Of a stretch of 64,000 bases of DNA, positions 8,212-17,398 are shown in pieces. The position numbers and the translations under genes were made by a program. The notes below the pieces were generated by a model that was not told the origin of the DNA, made no database searches, and saw only the letters and a list, made by a program, of their open reading frames with translations. Numbering within the stretch: the stretch's first letter is position 1; every line of letters begins with the position of its first letter. The stretch lies in assembly GCF_030547425.1 (NCBI RefSeq), contig NZ_JAUORH010000014.1, positions 1 to 64,000 on the forward strand, read 5' to 3'. Source of the DNA: Tenacibaculum sp. 1_MG-2023. Lineage in GTDB: Bacteria > Bacteroidota > Bacteroidia > Flavobacteriales > Flavobacteriaceae.

Positions 8212-9420
8212 ATGACCTATCAACAAGTATTAGATTGGATGTTTGTCCAGTTACCAATGTACCAGCGTCAGGGACAAGCAGCATTTAAAAAAGATCTAAC
8301 AAATATTATTGCATTGTGTAAAGAACTAGGTAGCCCTCAAGAAAAGTTTAAAACTATTCATGTAGGAGGAACTAACGGGAAAGGGTCTACCAGTCATATG
8401 TTAGCATCCATATTACAAGAGGCTGGTTACAAAGTCGGTCTGTACACGTCTCCACATTTAAAAAACTTCACAGAACGTATCCGAATCAACGGAGAAGAAA
8501 TATCAAGAGGTTCTGTGGTCAAGTTTATAGAAAATAATAAGACCTTTTTAGAAAAACAAGGGTTGTCATTTTTTGAAATGACTGTTGGAATGGCATTTGA
8601 AGAATTTTCAAATCAAAAAGTAGATATAGCAGTTGTCGAAGTTGGTTTAGGAGGAAGGCTAGACTCAACCAATATTATTTTACCCGAAGTTTCGGTAATA
8701 ACTAATATAGGATTAGATCACACACAGTTTTTAGGAGAAACCTTACCAGAAGTAGCTTTTGAAAAAGCTGGAATTATCAAAAGTAATATTCCAGTAGTTA
8801 TTGGTGAACGTCAAAAAGAAACAGAAAATGTTTTTATTACTAAAGCGGAAGAATGTAATGCCCCAATTGTTTTTGCTTCGGATGAAGAGCAACATTATAC
8901 AACTGATTTATTGGGTGATTATCAAAAAAACAATGTAAAAACAACAGTAGAAGCCATTCAGCAACTAAAAGGGTTTAATATCTCTGAAGAAAAAATAAAA
9001 AAAGGATTGTTAAATGTTGTAAAAAACACCAATTTAAAAGGGCGTTGGCAAGTGTTGCAGGAATATCCAAAAGTAATTTGTGATACAGCGCATAACAAAG
9101 AAGGATTGTTTTATACATTGAAACAATTAAAAAAAGAAAATTATAAGCAATTGCATATTGTTTTGGGAGTAGTTTCCGATAAGAATTTGAATGAAATTTT
9201 ACCAATGTTTCCTAAAAACGCCATTTATTATTTCTGTAAACCAAATATTCCACGAGGGTTGTCGGCAGGTGAATTAAAAAAACAAGCGAATGAATTCGGA
9301 TTGGGAGGAGAGGTGTTTGGCTCTGTAAGTCAGTCGCTTGAGAGGTCAAAAGAAAATGCGTCCAAAGAGGATGTAATTTATATTGGTGGAAGCACATTTG
9401 TAGTGGCAGAAATTTTATAG
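8212..9420 (+). CDS. folC: Dihydrofolate synthase / folylpolyglutamate synthase
   Basis: A 402-aa Mur-ligase-family enzyme that attaches glutamate to dihydropteroate and extends the folate polyglutamate tail. The ATP loop is GGTNGKGSTSHMLASIL near residue 50. Also visible are YTSPHLKNFTERIRING, EVGLGGRLDSTN and the DH motif in ITNIGLDHTQFLGET, all diagnostic of FolC. The dihydropteroate synthase gene folP is in the same window at 54464. Whether this copy has both activities cannot be judged by eye. Confidence 0.93.
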   Translation: MTYQQVLDWMFVQLPMYQRQGQAAFKKDLTNIIALCKELGSPQEKFKTIHVGGTNGKGSTSHMLASILQEAGYKVGLYTSPHLKNFTERIRINGEEISRGSVVKFIENNKTFLEKQGLSFFEMTVGMAFEEFSNQKVDIAVVEVGLGGRLDSTNIILPEVSVITNIGLDHTQFLGETLPEVAFEKAGIIKSNIPVVIGERQKETENVFITKAEECNAPIVFASDEEQHYTTDLLGDYQKNNVKTTVEAIQQLKGFNISEEKIKKGLLNVVKNTNLKGRWQVLQEYPKVICDTAHNKEGLFYTLKQLKKENYKQLHIVLGVVSDKNLNEILPMFPKNAIYYFCKPNIPRGLSAGELKKQANEFGLGGEVFGSVSQSLERSKENASKEDVIYIGGSTFVVAEIL

Positions 9421-9439
9421 AAAAAAAATAAAAAAGTTA

Positions 9440-9469
9440 TTGTCAATCTCTAAAACTGTTATATATTTG
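9440..9469 (+). promoter_or_regulatory. Promoter of the tRNA-Val pair
   Basis: TTG (9440-9442), exactly 19 bases, then TATATTTG (9462-9469): a full match to the Bacteroidota consensus, ending 20 bases before the first tRNA. Confidence 0.8.
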
Positions 9470-9489
9470 CATCCGCAATTAACAAGTAA

Positions 9490-9564
9490 GGGCGCGTAGC
9501 TCAGTTGGTTCAGAGCACTTGGTTTACACCCAAGGGGTCAGGGGTTCGAATCCCTTCGCGCCCA
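9490..9564 (+). tRNA. tRNA-Val (anticodon TAC), copy 1
   Basis: A 75-base cloverleaf: acceptor GGGCGCG pairs with CGCGCCC, the anticodon stem CTTGG/CCAAG encloses TTTACAC (anticodon TAC), and the T-arm contains GGTTCGAATCC. CCA is not encoded. Confidence 0.95.
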
Positions 9565-9592
9565 CAACTCTTACAAAGGTTTAATTGCAGGC

Positions 9593-9667
9593 GGGCGCGT
9601 AGCTCAGTTGGTTCAGAGCACTTGGTTTACACCCAAGGGGTCAGGGGTTCGAATCCCTTCGCGCCCA
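9593..9667 (+). tRNA. tRNA-Val (anticodon TAC), copy 2
   Basis: Identical base for base to the copy at 9490, 28 bases downstream, and presumably co-transcribed from the promoter at 9440. An open frame spanning the two tRNAs is spurious. Confidence 0.95.
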
Positions 9668-9670
9668 CTG

Positions 9671-9706
9671 AAAGTCTCATCATTATTTGATGAGACTTTT
9701 TTATTT
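9671..9706 (+). terminator. Terminator of the tRNA-Val operon
   Basis: AAGTCTCATCA pairs with TGATGAGACTT across a short loop and is followed by a T-run starting about 9697. Confidence 0.8.
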
Positions 9707-9716
9707 TATAACCTTC

Positions 9717-9743
9717 TTGTTCATGCAATTTTTTGTAGTTTTG
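9717..9743 (+). promoter_or_regulatory. Possible promoter of the polysaccharide locus
   Basis: TTG (9717-9719) and TAGTTTTG (9736-9743) fit the Bacteroidota promoter boxes, but the 16-base spacer is shorter than usual. It is the only good candidate between the tRNA terminator and the first polysaccharide gene, implying a leader of about 155 bases. Confidence 0.4.
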
Positions 9744-9905
9744 TGAACTTGAAAAATGTTTAATGAGTACTGGTTGAGTAAGAAAATACTAATAATGAGG
9801 TGTTTTTATACGTGTAGATAACAGGAAGTTGAGAGGTGAATGTAAAGGATAGGAGGTTAACTAGAAGTTAGAAACCAAAAAATATTAATTGTAAAAAAAA
9901 GAACA

Positions 9906-12350
9906 TTGAAAATTAAGGTTTTATTACAGGTGGTTTTTGTTGCTTTTTTGGTGTTAGCTAATACTGAAATGAGAGCTCAAGACGTTCAAGGTCAAATGAG
10001 TCAAATACAAATTGATGATTTATCTGATGAACAAGTAGCAAAATACTGGGAAAAAATAAAAGAGGAAGGGTATACTCTAGATCAGGCCTTAGCAATAGCA
10101 AAAACTAGAGGAATGTCCGAATTACAAGCTCAAAAGCTTAGAGGAAGAATAGAAAAACTCAAAAATAAACCACAAAATAAAGAAGAGGAAAGAGAAGAAG
10201 AAAGTCAAGAGGAAGAAGTAGATAGTACTCAGCTTCTTTTCGGTTTGACGGGAGAAGAAAAAAAGGAAGAAAAAAAAGAAGAACTCTTTGGGTATAGTTT
10301 TTTTAATAACCCAAATATTTCGTTTACACCAAATTTAAATATAGCTACACCAGAAAACTATATTATAGGAGCGGGAGATGTTATTTCAATTGACCTTTGG
10401 GGAGCAGCAGAGGTCAATTATGAGAAAAAAGTAAACAAACAAGGGGCTATAAATGTAGAAGGAGTAGGGTATATTCAATTAATAGGATTACCAGTTAGTG
10501 CTGCAAAATCTAAAATAAAAAATTATTTAAAAAGAATCTATGCAGGAATAGGAGCTTCTTCTAGTAGTTATAATAAAGTAAATGTAGCTGTTTCTATAAA
10601 AGAAGTAAGAAATGTTCAAGTAAATATAGTAGGAGAAGTAAAGGTCCCAGGATCATATTCAGTTAGTGCTTTATCTACGGTATTAAATGCCTTGTATGCA
10701 GCAGGTGGTCCAACAAAGAATGGTACTTTTAGAAGAATTCAGCTTTTTAGGAGAGGAATGAAGGAAGCTGATTTTGATTTTTATCAGTTTTTAGTAAATG
10801 GTTCAGAAGAAGGAAATATAACGGTTCAAGATCAGGATGTAATAATAGTAAGACCTTATGAAAGTAAAATTACTATTGAAGGTGCTATTAAAAGACCAGG
10901 TGTTTTTGAGATGAAATCCGAAGAAAGTGTAAAAGACTTATTAAATTATTGTAGTGGTTTCACCTCAAATGCGTATAGACAAAAAATTGTTATAGAGAGA
11001 ATTAAAGGGGTTCAAAAAGAGATTGTGGAGGTTTCACAAGATAATTTTGATTCTGTGAAAATAAAAGATGGAGATTATATCAAAGTAAACGAAATAGTAG
11101 ATGAGTTCTTGAATAGAGTAAGTGTTGGAGGAGCTGTTTTTCAGCCTGGTAACTACGAATATAAAGAAGGAATGACGGCTTCTAACTTGTTGCTAAAAGC
11201 TGAAGGGGTAACTAAAGAAGCCTTTTTAGATAGAGGGATCATTGTAAGAACATATGATAAGAGCGATAAAGAAACATTATCTTTTTCTCCGAGAAAGGCA
11301 ATGGAAAATAAAGAGCATATACTTTTAAAGGAAAGCGATAGTATTTACATTTTCACGAAAGAAGAGTTAAAAGAAAAAGAGTTTATTACCATTAATGGAG
11401 CGGTGAATAAAGAAGGAGAGTTTGATTTTATGAAAGGAATGCGTGTTGAGGACTTAATAGTATTAGCAGGAGGGTTAAAAGATGGAGCAGACGCAAGTAT
11501 GATTGATGTATCTAGAAGGTTGAAAGATGGAAGTTTTGAAACTGTTAGTGAAAACTTTGATTTAAGTGCAAGTAAAAATCTAGGTACTGATCACTTAGAT
11601 AACTTTGTGTTAAAACCGTTTGATATTGTTTCTGTAAGGTATTTAAAAGGGTATACAGAACAAAAAAGAGTAACTATTATAGGAGAAGTTAATTTTGAAG
11701 GAGAGTACTCAATTGGTCAAAAAAACCAAAGAATTTCTGATTTAATAGAGCAAGCAGGAGGTTTAACAAAATATGCTTATGAAGAAGGTGCTTTTTTAAC
11801 CAGGAAGAACAACGAAGAGGAAGATGAAAAGCAATCAGACTTTATAGCTGACTTTGCTCAAAGAGATTCATTATCTGGCAATGTTGAACAGCGTATGAAG
11901 AAGAAAAAAGACTTTAAAATAGGAATAGAGTTACAGAAGATATTAGCTTCAGGAGGGAAAAAATCAAAGTATGATATAATTTTAGAAGAAGGAGACGAGT
12001 TATTTATCCCTTCTGAAAGACAAACCGTAAAGGTTGAAGGAGAGGTGTTGTCACCATCATTAGTGAGATATGAAAAAGGTAAATCATTCAAACATTATAT
12101 TGAAAACTCTGGAGGCTTTTCTGAAAACGCAAAAAAAAGTAGAGCGTATATAGTGTATGCAAATGGAGATATTAGAACAACAAAAAAGTTTTTGTTCTTT
12201 AAATCATATCCAGATGTTAAACCTGGTGCAGTTATTTTAGTCCCAAAAAAACCAGAGGTAACAAATAAAGTTACAACGCAACAAGTGATAGCTATAACTA
12301 CAGGTTTAGCTACTTTAGGTGTGTTGGTGAAAACGTTAACTGAGAAATAA
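9906..12350 (+). CDS. SLBB-domain polysaccharide export protein (Wza-like)
   Basis: An 814-aa polysaccharide biosynthesis/export protein. A signal peptide covers about residues 1-24 (hydrophobic VVFVAFLVLANT, then RAQD). A Glu/Lys-rich segment follows (about 80-125). The Poly_export domain starts at YIIGAGDVISIDLWGAA, and several SLBB (beta-grasp) repeats run through the rest, recognisable by recurring phrases such as VNIVGEVKVPGSYSV and VTIIGEVNFEGEYSI. A hydrophobic stretch lies near the C-terminus. Wza-like proteins form the outer-membrane exit for capsule or exopolysaccharide; the extra SLBB repeats make this longer than E. coli Wza (379 aa), as is common in Bacteroidota. The start is TTG: no in-frame ATG precedes the signal peptide and the next one, at MRAQD, would remove it. 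Confidence 0.88.
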   Translation: MKIKVLLQVVFVAFLVLANTEMRAQDVQGQMSQIQIDDLSDEQVAKYWEKIKEEGYTLDQALAIAKTRGMSELQAQKLRGRIEKLKNKPQNKEEEREEESQEEEVDSTQLLFGLTGEEKKEEKKEELFGYSFFNNPNISFTPNLNIATPENYIIGAGDVISIDLWGAAEVNYEKKVNKQGAINVEGVGYIQLIGLPVSAAKSKIKNYLKRIYAGIGASSSSYNKVNVAVSIKEVRNVQVNIVGEVKVPGSYSVSALSTVLNALYAAGGPTKNGTFRRIQLFRRGMKEADFDFYQFLVNGSEEGNITVQDQDVIIVRPYESKITIEGAIKRPGVFEMKSEESVKDLLNYCSGFTSNAYRQKIVIERIKGVQKEIVEVSQDNFDSVKIKDGDYIKVNEIVDEFLNRVSVGGAVFQPGNYEYKEGMTASNLLLKAEGVTKEAFLDRGIIVRTYDKSDKETLSFSPRKAMENKEHILLKESDSIYIFTKEELKEKEFITINGAVNKEGEFDFMKGMRVEDLIVLAGGLKDGADASMIDVSRRLKDGSFETVSENFDLSASKNLGTDHLDNFVLKPFDIVSVRYLKGYTEQKRVTIIGEVNFEGEYSIGQKNQRISDLIEQAGGLTKYAYEEGAFLTRKNNEEEDEKQSDFIADFAQRDSLSGNVEQRMKKKKDFKIGIELQKILASGGKKSKYDIILEEGDELFIPSERQTVKVEGEVLSPSLVRYEKGKSFKHYIENSGGFSENAKKSRAYIVYANGDIRTTKKFLFFKSYPDVKPGAVILVPKKPEVTNKVTTQQVIAITTGLATLGVLVKTLTEK

Positions 12351-12362
12351 CTTTAACAAACT

Positions 12363-13460
12363 ATGGAAAGTAAAACTAAATATACTTCTAATGATGAAAT
12401 AGATTTATTAGAGATATTTAAAACTATCTGGGAGGGACGAAAAACAGTTGTCAAATTTCTTATAGTTTTTGTGGTAATAGGTTTGTTTATAGCTGTTTTT
12501 TCAGCTAAGGAATATACGGCGACAACAATTGTGTTACCACAGAGTTCGAATAATAAAGTAGGAGGTAATTTAGGAGGGTTGGCAGCAATGGCAGGGATTA
12601 ATATAGGAGGTGGTAATTCGGAAGGTATTCCACCTAGCTTGTATCCTAAAGTGGTTCAAAGCATTCCCTTTCAGAAAGCACTTTTAGAAGTGCCATTGAA
12701 GTTTTCTAATTTAGAAAAAGAAGTAACTTATAAAGAGTACTACACAAATTATCAAAAATTCAATTTATTATCTGCTATTAAGGAATATACTGTTGGGTTA
12801 CCAGGAAAGATAGTAGGTCTATTTAAAAAGAAGAAAAGTACATTGTTACATGAGAACGACGTACAAGACTCTATATATGTAATGTCAATAGAAGATAAAA
12901 AGCTATTTGATTTATTACAAAGTCAATTTGTGTTAGACGTTAATGATAAAGAAGGGTTTGTTAAAATATCATTTTCAATGACAGAAGCATTACCAGCTGC
13001 ACAAATGACAAAAAAAACTCAAGAACTTTTACAAAAGACTATAACAGAATTCAAAATACAAAAAGCTAAAGAGCAATATAAGTTTATAGAAGAACGCCAT
13101 AAGGAAGTTAGGAAAGACTTTGTGGAAAAACAATCTATATTGGCTAATTTTAGAGATAAAAACCAAGGTTTGATACTGTCTCGTTCTCAATCACGTTTAG
13201 AACGATTACAGTCAGACTATAACTTAGCCTACGAAGTATATTCTGAATTAGCAAAACAATTAGAAACTCAAAAAATTAAGTTGAAAGAAGACACTCCTGT
13301 TTTCACAGTAATAGAGCCAGTGAGTGTGCCCGTAATAAAATCAAAACCAAAAAGGCTTTTCATAATAGTTATATGGACTTTTATAGGTTTCATTATGGGG
13401 GTGTTGAGTCTTTTTATAAAAGTTTTTTTTAATTCCCTTAAAGATAAAATAAAAGTGTAA
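12363..13460 (+). CDS. Wzz-type chain-length determinant protein
   Basis: A 365-aa polysaccharide co-polymerase of the Wzz family, which sets chain length and couples polymerase to exporter in the inner membrane. There are two membrane spans, near residues 33-52 and 333-353, with a long periplasmic helical region between them, including a probable coiled coil around 235-300. The second span is preceded by a proline-containing segment (VIEPVSVPVIKSKPKR) typical of the family. No tyrosine-kinase domain is fused or adjacent. It starts 12 bases after the export gene. Confidence 0.85.
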   Translation: MESKTKYTSNDEIDLLEIFKTIWEGRKTVVKFLIVFVVIGLFIAVFSAKEYTATTIVLPQSSNNKVGGNLGGLAAMAGINIGGGNSEGIPPSLYPKVVQSIPFQKALLEVPLKFSNLEKEVTYKEYYTNYQKFNLLSAIKEYTVGLPGKIVGLFKKKKSTLLHENDVQDSIYVMSIEDKKLFDLLQSQFVLDVNDKEGFVKISFSMTEALPAAQMTKKTQELLQKTITEFKIQKAKEQYKFIEERHKEVRKDFVEKQSILANFRDKNQGLILSRSQSRLERLQSDYNLAYEVYSELAKQLETQKIKLKEDTPVFTVIEPVSVPVIKSKPKRLFIIVIWTFIGFIMGVLSLFIKVFFNSLKDKIKV

Positions 13461-13502
13461 GTTTTGAAAAAAGTTAGTGTAGAACTTATAAAATAATTAA
13501 AA

Positions 13503-14774
13503 ATGAGTAAAAAAATATGTGTAGTTGGGCTTGGTTATGTAGGATTACCTTTAGCGCATGCATTTGCAGCAAAAAAATATAATGTTGTTGGTTTTGATAT
13601 TAATGATAGAAGGATAGAAGAATTAAATACAGGTTATGACAGAACCCAAGAAATAGAAAAAAATCAGCTAGATGATGTTAAAAGTTATATAAAATATACC
13701 GCAAATATAAAGGAAGCTGAAGACTGTACAATTTTTATAGTAACGGTTCCTACTCCAATAGATGCTAACAATCGTCCTAATTTAACACCTTTAATAGATT
13801 CCTCTGGGTTAGTTGCTGATGTTTTGAAAAAAGGAGATATTGTTATTTATGAATCCACAGTTTATCCTGGGGTGACAGAAGAGGTATGTGTTCCTGAGCT
13901 AGAAAAGAACTCAAAATTAAAATTTAATAAAGATTTTTTCTGCGGTTATAGCCCAGAGAGGATTAATCCAGGAGATAAAGAACATACAGTAACAAAAATT
14001 CTTAAAGTAACTTCTGGCTCAACGCCTGAGATAGCAAATGAAGTTGATGAATTGTATAAATCAATAATTGTTGCAGGTACTCATAAAGCATCAAGTATTA
14101 AAGTAGCTGAAGCAAGTAAAGTTATTGAGAATACACAAAGAGATGTCAATATAGCTTTAATTAACGAGCTTGCGTTGATTTTTGATGCAATGAATATTGA
14201 TACAAATGAAGTTTTAGCAGCAGCAGCAACAAAATGGAATTTTATAAAATTATCACCAGGTCTTGTTGGTGGTCATTGTATAGGTGTAGACCCTTATTAT
14301 TTAACCTTTAAAGCAGAAGAGTTAGGGTACAAACCTAATCTTATATTAGGTGCTCGGCAGATTAATAATGGAATGGGGAAATATATTGCCGAGAATACGG
14401 TAAAAGTAATGATAGCTAATGACAAAAAAATTAATAAATCAAACGTATTAATTCTAGGTGTAACTTTTAAAGAAGATTGTCCAGATATGAGAAATACAAA
14501 AGTTGTGGATATTATCGAAGAATTAAAGGTTTATGGGTGTAATGTCGACGTATATGATCCATGGGTAGATCCAAATGGAGATTATAGTAGTTACAAGCAT
14601 GGAGTAATTGAAAATCCTTTTGAATCAACAAAAAAGTATGATTCTATTATTGTTGCAGTTGCTCACAAACAGTTTAAGGAGTTAACAGGTAAAGATTATG
14701 AAAAGATATCAAAAGATATACCCGTTATTATGGATATAAAAGGAATAGTAAAAAATCCAAATTGGAGATTATAA
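13503..14774 (+). CDS. wbpA: UDP-N-acetylglucosamine 6-dehydrogenase (WbpA/TviB type)
   Basis: A 423-aa nucleotide-sugar dehydrogenase. The NAD motif VVGLGYVGLPLAHAFA is at the N-terminus; the nucleophilic Cys is at about residue 259 in GGHCIGVDPYYLT, the form found in the UDP-GlcNAc/UDP-GalNAc dehydrogenases WbpA, WbpO and TviB. FKEDCPDMRNTKVVDI marks the C-terminal UDP domain. Substrate assignment to UDP-GlcNAc is inference from the next genes, which encode the following steps in WbpB-WbpD-WbpE order. The wbpB start follows directly after its stop codon. Confidence 0.87.
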   Translation: MSKKICVVGLGYVGLPLAHAFAAKKYNVVGFDINDRRIEELNTGYDRTQEIEKNQLDDVKSYIKYTANIKEAEDCTIFIVTVPTPIDANNRPNLTPLIDSSGLVADVLKKGDIVIYESTVYPGVTEEVCVPELEKNSKLKFNKDFFCGYSPERINPGDKEHTVTKILKVTSGSTPEIANEVDELYKSIIVAGTHKASSIKVAEASKVIENTQRDVNIALINELALIFDAMNIDTNEVLAAAATKWNFIKLSPGLVGGHCIGVDPYYLTFKAEELGYKPNLILGARQINNGMGKYIAENTVKVMIANDKKINKSNVLILGVTFKEDCPDMRNTKVVDIIEELKVYGCNVDVYDPWVDPNGDYSSYKHGVIENPFESTKKYDSIIVAVAHKQFKELTGKDYEKISKDIPVIMDIKGIVKNPNWRL

Positions 14775-15740
14775 ATGAAAAATTTTGCACTAATAGGGGC
14801 TTCAGGATATATTGCCCCAAGACACATGAAAGCGATTAAAGAAACTGGAAATAATTTGATAGCGGCGCTAGATCCTTACGATGGTATAGGGGTTATGGAT
14901 AGTAATTTCCCTGAAGCAAACTTTTTTACAGAGTTTGAAAGGTTTGATAGGTTTGTTGATAAATGGCATAGAGATAATACAGGAAAAAGAATAGATTATA
15001 TTTCAATTTGTTCTCCAAATTATTTGCACGATTCTCATATCAGGTTTGCTTTAAAAAATGGAGCAGATGCTATTTCTGAAAAACCTCTTGTGTTAAACCC
15101 TTGGAATATAGACCAATTAAAGATTATAGAAAAAGAATCGGGTAAAAAAGTTTATAATATACTTCAATTAAGGCTACACCCTTCAATAATAGCTTTAAAA
15201 GAAAAAGTAACAAAGGAGTTGGAATTAAATCCAAACAAGGTATATGATATAGATTTAACATATTTAACTTCTAGAGGAAAATGGTATTTTGTTTCATGGA
15301 AAGGAGACGAATCTAAATCTGGAGGTATTGCTTCTAATATCGGAGTACATTTTTATGATATGTTATGTTGGATTTTTGGTGAAGTACAAGAAAATACGGT
15401 TCACTTAAAAGAGGCAGATGCAAATGCAGGAAGTTTTAGACTTAAAAATGCAAATGTAAGATGGTTTTTATCTGTAAACTACGATTATATTCCAGAAGAG
15501 GTTAAAATGAAAGGTTTACGTACTTATCGATCAATAACTGTTGACGGTGAAGAGATTGAATTCAGTGGTGGATTTACAGATTTACATACTCGTAGTTATG
15601 AGGAGATCTTAAAAGGAAACGGTTTTGGTTTAGATGAAGCTTATGGGTCTATTAGCACAGTGTCTACAATTAGAAACTTAGATCCAATAGGATTAAAAGG
15701 AGAATATCATCCATTTTGTAAAAAAGTTATAAATGGCTAA
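14775..15740 (+). CDS. wbpB: UDP-GlcNAc-uronate 3-dehydrogenase (WbpB type, Gfo/Idh/MocA family)
   Basis: A 321-aa Gfo/Idh/MocA oxidoreductase. The N-terminal nucleotide motif is the unusual [14 protein letters not shown] seen in WbpB/WlbA proteins, and the Lys of the EKP motif is in [11 protein letters not shown] near residue 100. In Pseudomonas the enzyme oxidises C3 of UDP-N-acetylglucosaminuronate so that the aminotransferase WbpE can act. It abuts wbpA and overlaps the acetyltransferase by 8 bases, which points to translational coupling. Confidence 0.87.
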   Translation: MKNFALIGASGYIAPRHMKAIKETGNNLIAALDPYDGIGVMDSNFPEANFFTEFERFDRFVDKWHRDNTGKRIDYISICSPNYLHDSHIRFALKNGADAISEKPLVLNPWNIDQLKIIEKESGKKVYNILQLRLHPSIIALKEKVTKELELNPNKVYDIDLTYLTSRGKWYFVSWKGDESKSGGIASNIGVHFYDMLCWIFGEVQENTVHLKEADANAGSFRLKNANVRWFLSVNYDYIPEEVKMKGLRTYRSITVDGEEIEFSGGFTDLHTRSYEEILKGNGFGLDEAYGSISTVSTIRNLDPIGLKGEYHPFCKKVING

Positions 15741-16311
15741 ATATTTTGTACATGAGTCTTCTTTTATAGATGAAGATGTTAGTATAGGAGACAATACTAA
15801 GATATGGCACTTTAGTCATATATTATCTAAAAGCAAAATAGGAGAGAATTGTTCTTTTGGGCAAAACTGTGTGATTGGTCCTAATGTTAAGGTAGGTAAT
15901 GGCGTAAAAGTACAAAACAATATCTCTATTTATGAAGGAGTTGAGGTAGAAGATGACGTTTTTCTTGGGCCATCAATGGTATTTACCAATGTAGTTAATC
16001 CAAGAAGCTTTATTGTCAGAAGAGAAGAGTTTAAAAAAACATTATTAAAGAAAGGTTGTTCGATAGGCGCAAATGCAACAATTATTTGTGGTGTTACAAT
16101 CGGTGAGTATGCTTTAGTGGGGTCTGGAGCTGTTGTTAATAAAGATGTAAAGCCTTACGCATTAATTGTAGGTGTACCAGGCAAACAAATAGGCTGGGTA
16201 AGTAAAGCAGGAAATACGTTAAAATTTGATAAAAATAACAGAGCTGTAGATACTTTCGATAATAGTAGATATAGAATTATAGATAACCAATTAATCGAGG
16301 AAAAGGAATAG
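15733..16311 (+). CDS. wbpD: UDP-3-amino-GlcNAc-uronate N-acetyltransferase (WbpD type)
   Basis: A 192-aa left-handed beta-helix acyltransferase. Hexapeptide repeats run from about residue 10 to 155 ([51 protein letters not shown]). The length and the N-terminal sequence match WbpD/WlbB enzymes, which acetylate the 3-amino group to give UDP-2,3-diacetamido-2,3-dideoxy-glucuronate. It overlaps wbpB by 8 bases and ends one base before wbpE. Confidence 0.87.
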   Translation: MAKYFVHESSFIDEDVSIGDNTKIWHFSHILSKSKIGENCSFGQNCVIGPNVKVGNGVKVQNNISIYEGVEVEDDVFLGPSMVFTNVVNPRSFIVRREEFKKTLLKKGCSIGANATIICGVTIGEYALVGSGAVVNKDVKPYALIVGVPGKQIGWVSKAGNTLKFDKNNRAVDTFDNSRYRIIDNQLIEEKE

Positions 16312-16312
16312 A

Positions 16313-17398
16313 ATGAAAATAGATTTTGCAAAACTTCAATATCAGTATCAATTATATAAAAAAGAAATAGACACTTCAATACAAGCCGTATTGAATAAAT
16401 CTAATTATATAATGGGTGAAGAGGTTTCTGAGTTAGAAAAATCTTTAGAGGAGTTTACTGGGGTTAAACATGCGATATCGTGTTCTTCTGGAACAGATGC
16501 TTTATTGTTAGCAATGATGAGCTTAAATATTAAACCAGGAGAAGAAATCATAACAACACCTTTTACTTTTGTAGCTACTGCTGAAACAATTGCTTTTTTA
16601 GGTATCAAACCAGTGTTTGTTGATATTGATGAGACAACATATAATATTGATTCTTTAAAGATAGAAGAAGCAATTACCACAAAAACAAAGGCTATTATGC
16701 CTGTTTCTTTGTATGGACAACCAGCAGATATGGACGTTATTCAAAAAATAGCGGATAAACATGGTTTAAAAGTAATAATAGATGGTGCGCAATCATTTGG
16801 TTCAAGATATAATGGTCAAACAGATAGTAATTTAGGAGATATTTCAACAACTTCTTTTTTTCCCGCAAAACCTTTAGGGTGTTTTGGAGATGGAGGGGCT
16901 GTATTTACTAATGATAGTAAGTTGGCAGAAAGAATGAAGTCATTACGACTACATGGTCAGTCTAAAAGGTATCATCATAAACACATTGGAATAGGAGGTA
17001 GGTTGGACACTCTTCAAGCAGCTGTTTTAAATGTAAAGTTGAAGCATTATACAAAAGATTTAAAGTTAAGGCAAGAAGTAGCAAATAACTATACTAAAAC
17101 AATTGATAACTTAGATGTTGTAAAACCTTTTGTTGAAGAGAATTGTACTTCAGCATGGGCGCAATATTCAATTAGAGTTAAAAACAGAGAAGAGTTACAA
17201 GTAAAGTTAAAAGAAAATGGAATTCCTACAGCTGTTCATTACCCAATGCCATTGCATTTACAGGAATGTTTTGAATATTTAGGATATAATGAAGGTGACT
17301 TTCCTGTTTCTGAACTTGTTTCAAAAGAAATTTTAAGCTTGCCAATGAATCCTTATTTAACAGAAGAAGAAATAAAGTATATTTCTAATGAACTTTAA
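16313..17398 (+). CDS. wbpE: UDP-3-keto-GlcNAc-uronate aminotransferase (WbpE type, DegT/DnrJ family)
   Basis: A 361-aa PLP-dependent sugar aminotransferase. The Lys expected to bind PLP is at about residue 186 in SFFPAKPLGCFGDGGA. SSGTDALLLAMM near 60 and DGAQSFGSRYNG near 155 bind the cofactor phosphate and pyridine ring. It transfers an amino group, from glutamate in characterised homologues, to C3 of the sugar uronate made by WbpA and WbpB. The 3' end overlaps the flippase gene by 11 bases. Confidence 0.9.
   Translation: MKIDFAKLQYQYQLYKKEIDTSIQAVLNKSNYIMGEEVSELEKSLEEFTGVKHAISCSSGTDALLLAMMSLNIKPGEEIITTPFTFVATAETIAFLGIKPVFVDIDETTYNIDSLKIEEAITTKTKAIMPVSLYGQPADMDVIQKIADKHGLKVIIDGAQSFGSRYNGQTDSNLGDISTTSFFPAKPLGCFGDGGAVFTNDSKLAERMKSLRLHGQSKRYHHKHIGIGGRLDTLQAAVLNVKLKHYTKDLKLRQEVANNYTKTIDNLDVVKPFVEENCTSAWAQYSIRVKNREELQVKLKENGIPTAVHYPMPLHLQECFEYLGYNEGDFPVSELVSKEILSLPMNPYLTEEEIKYISNEL

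Noticed and set aside
9505-9690. 61-aa frame across the tRNA-Val pair
   Set aside because: It is a translation of two tRNA genes; its internal repeat is just the duplicated tRNA.
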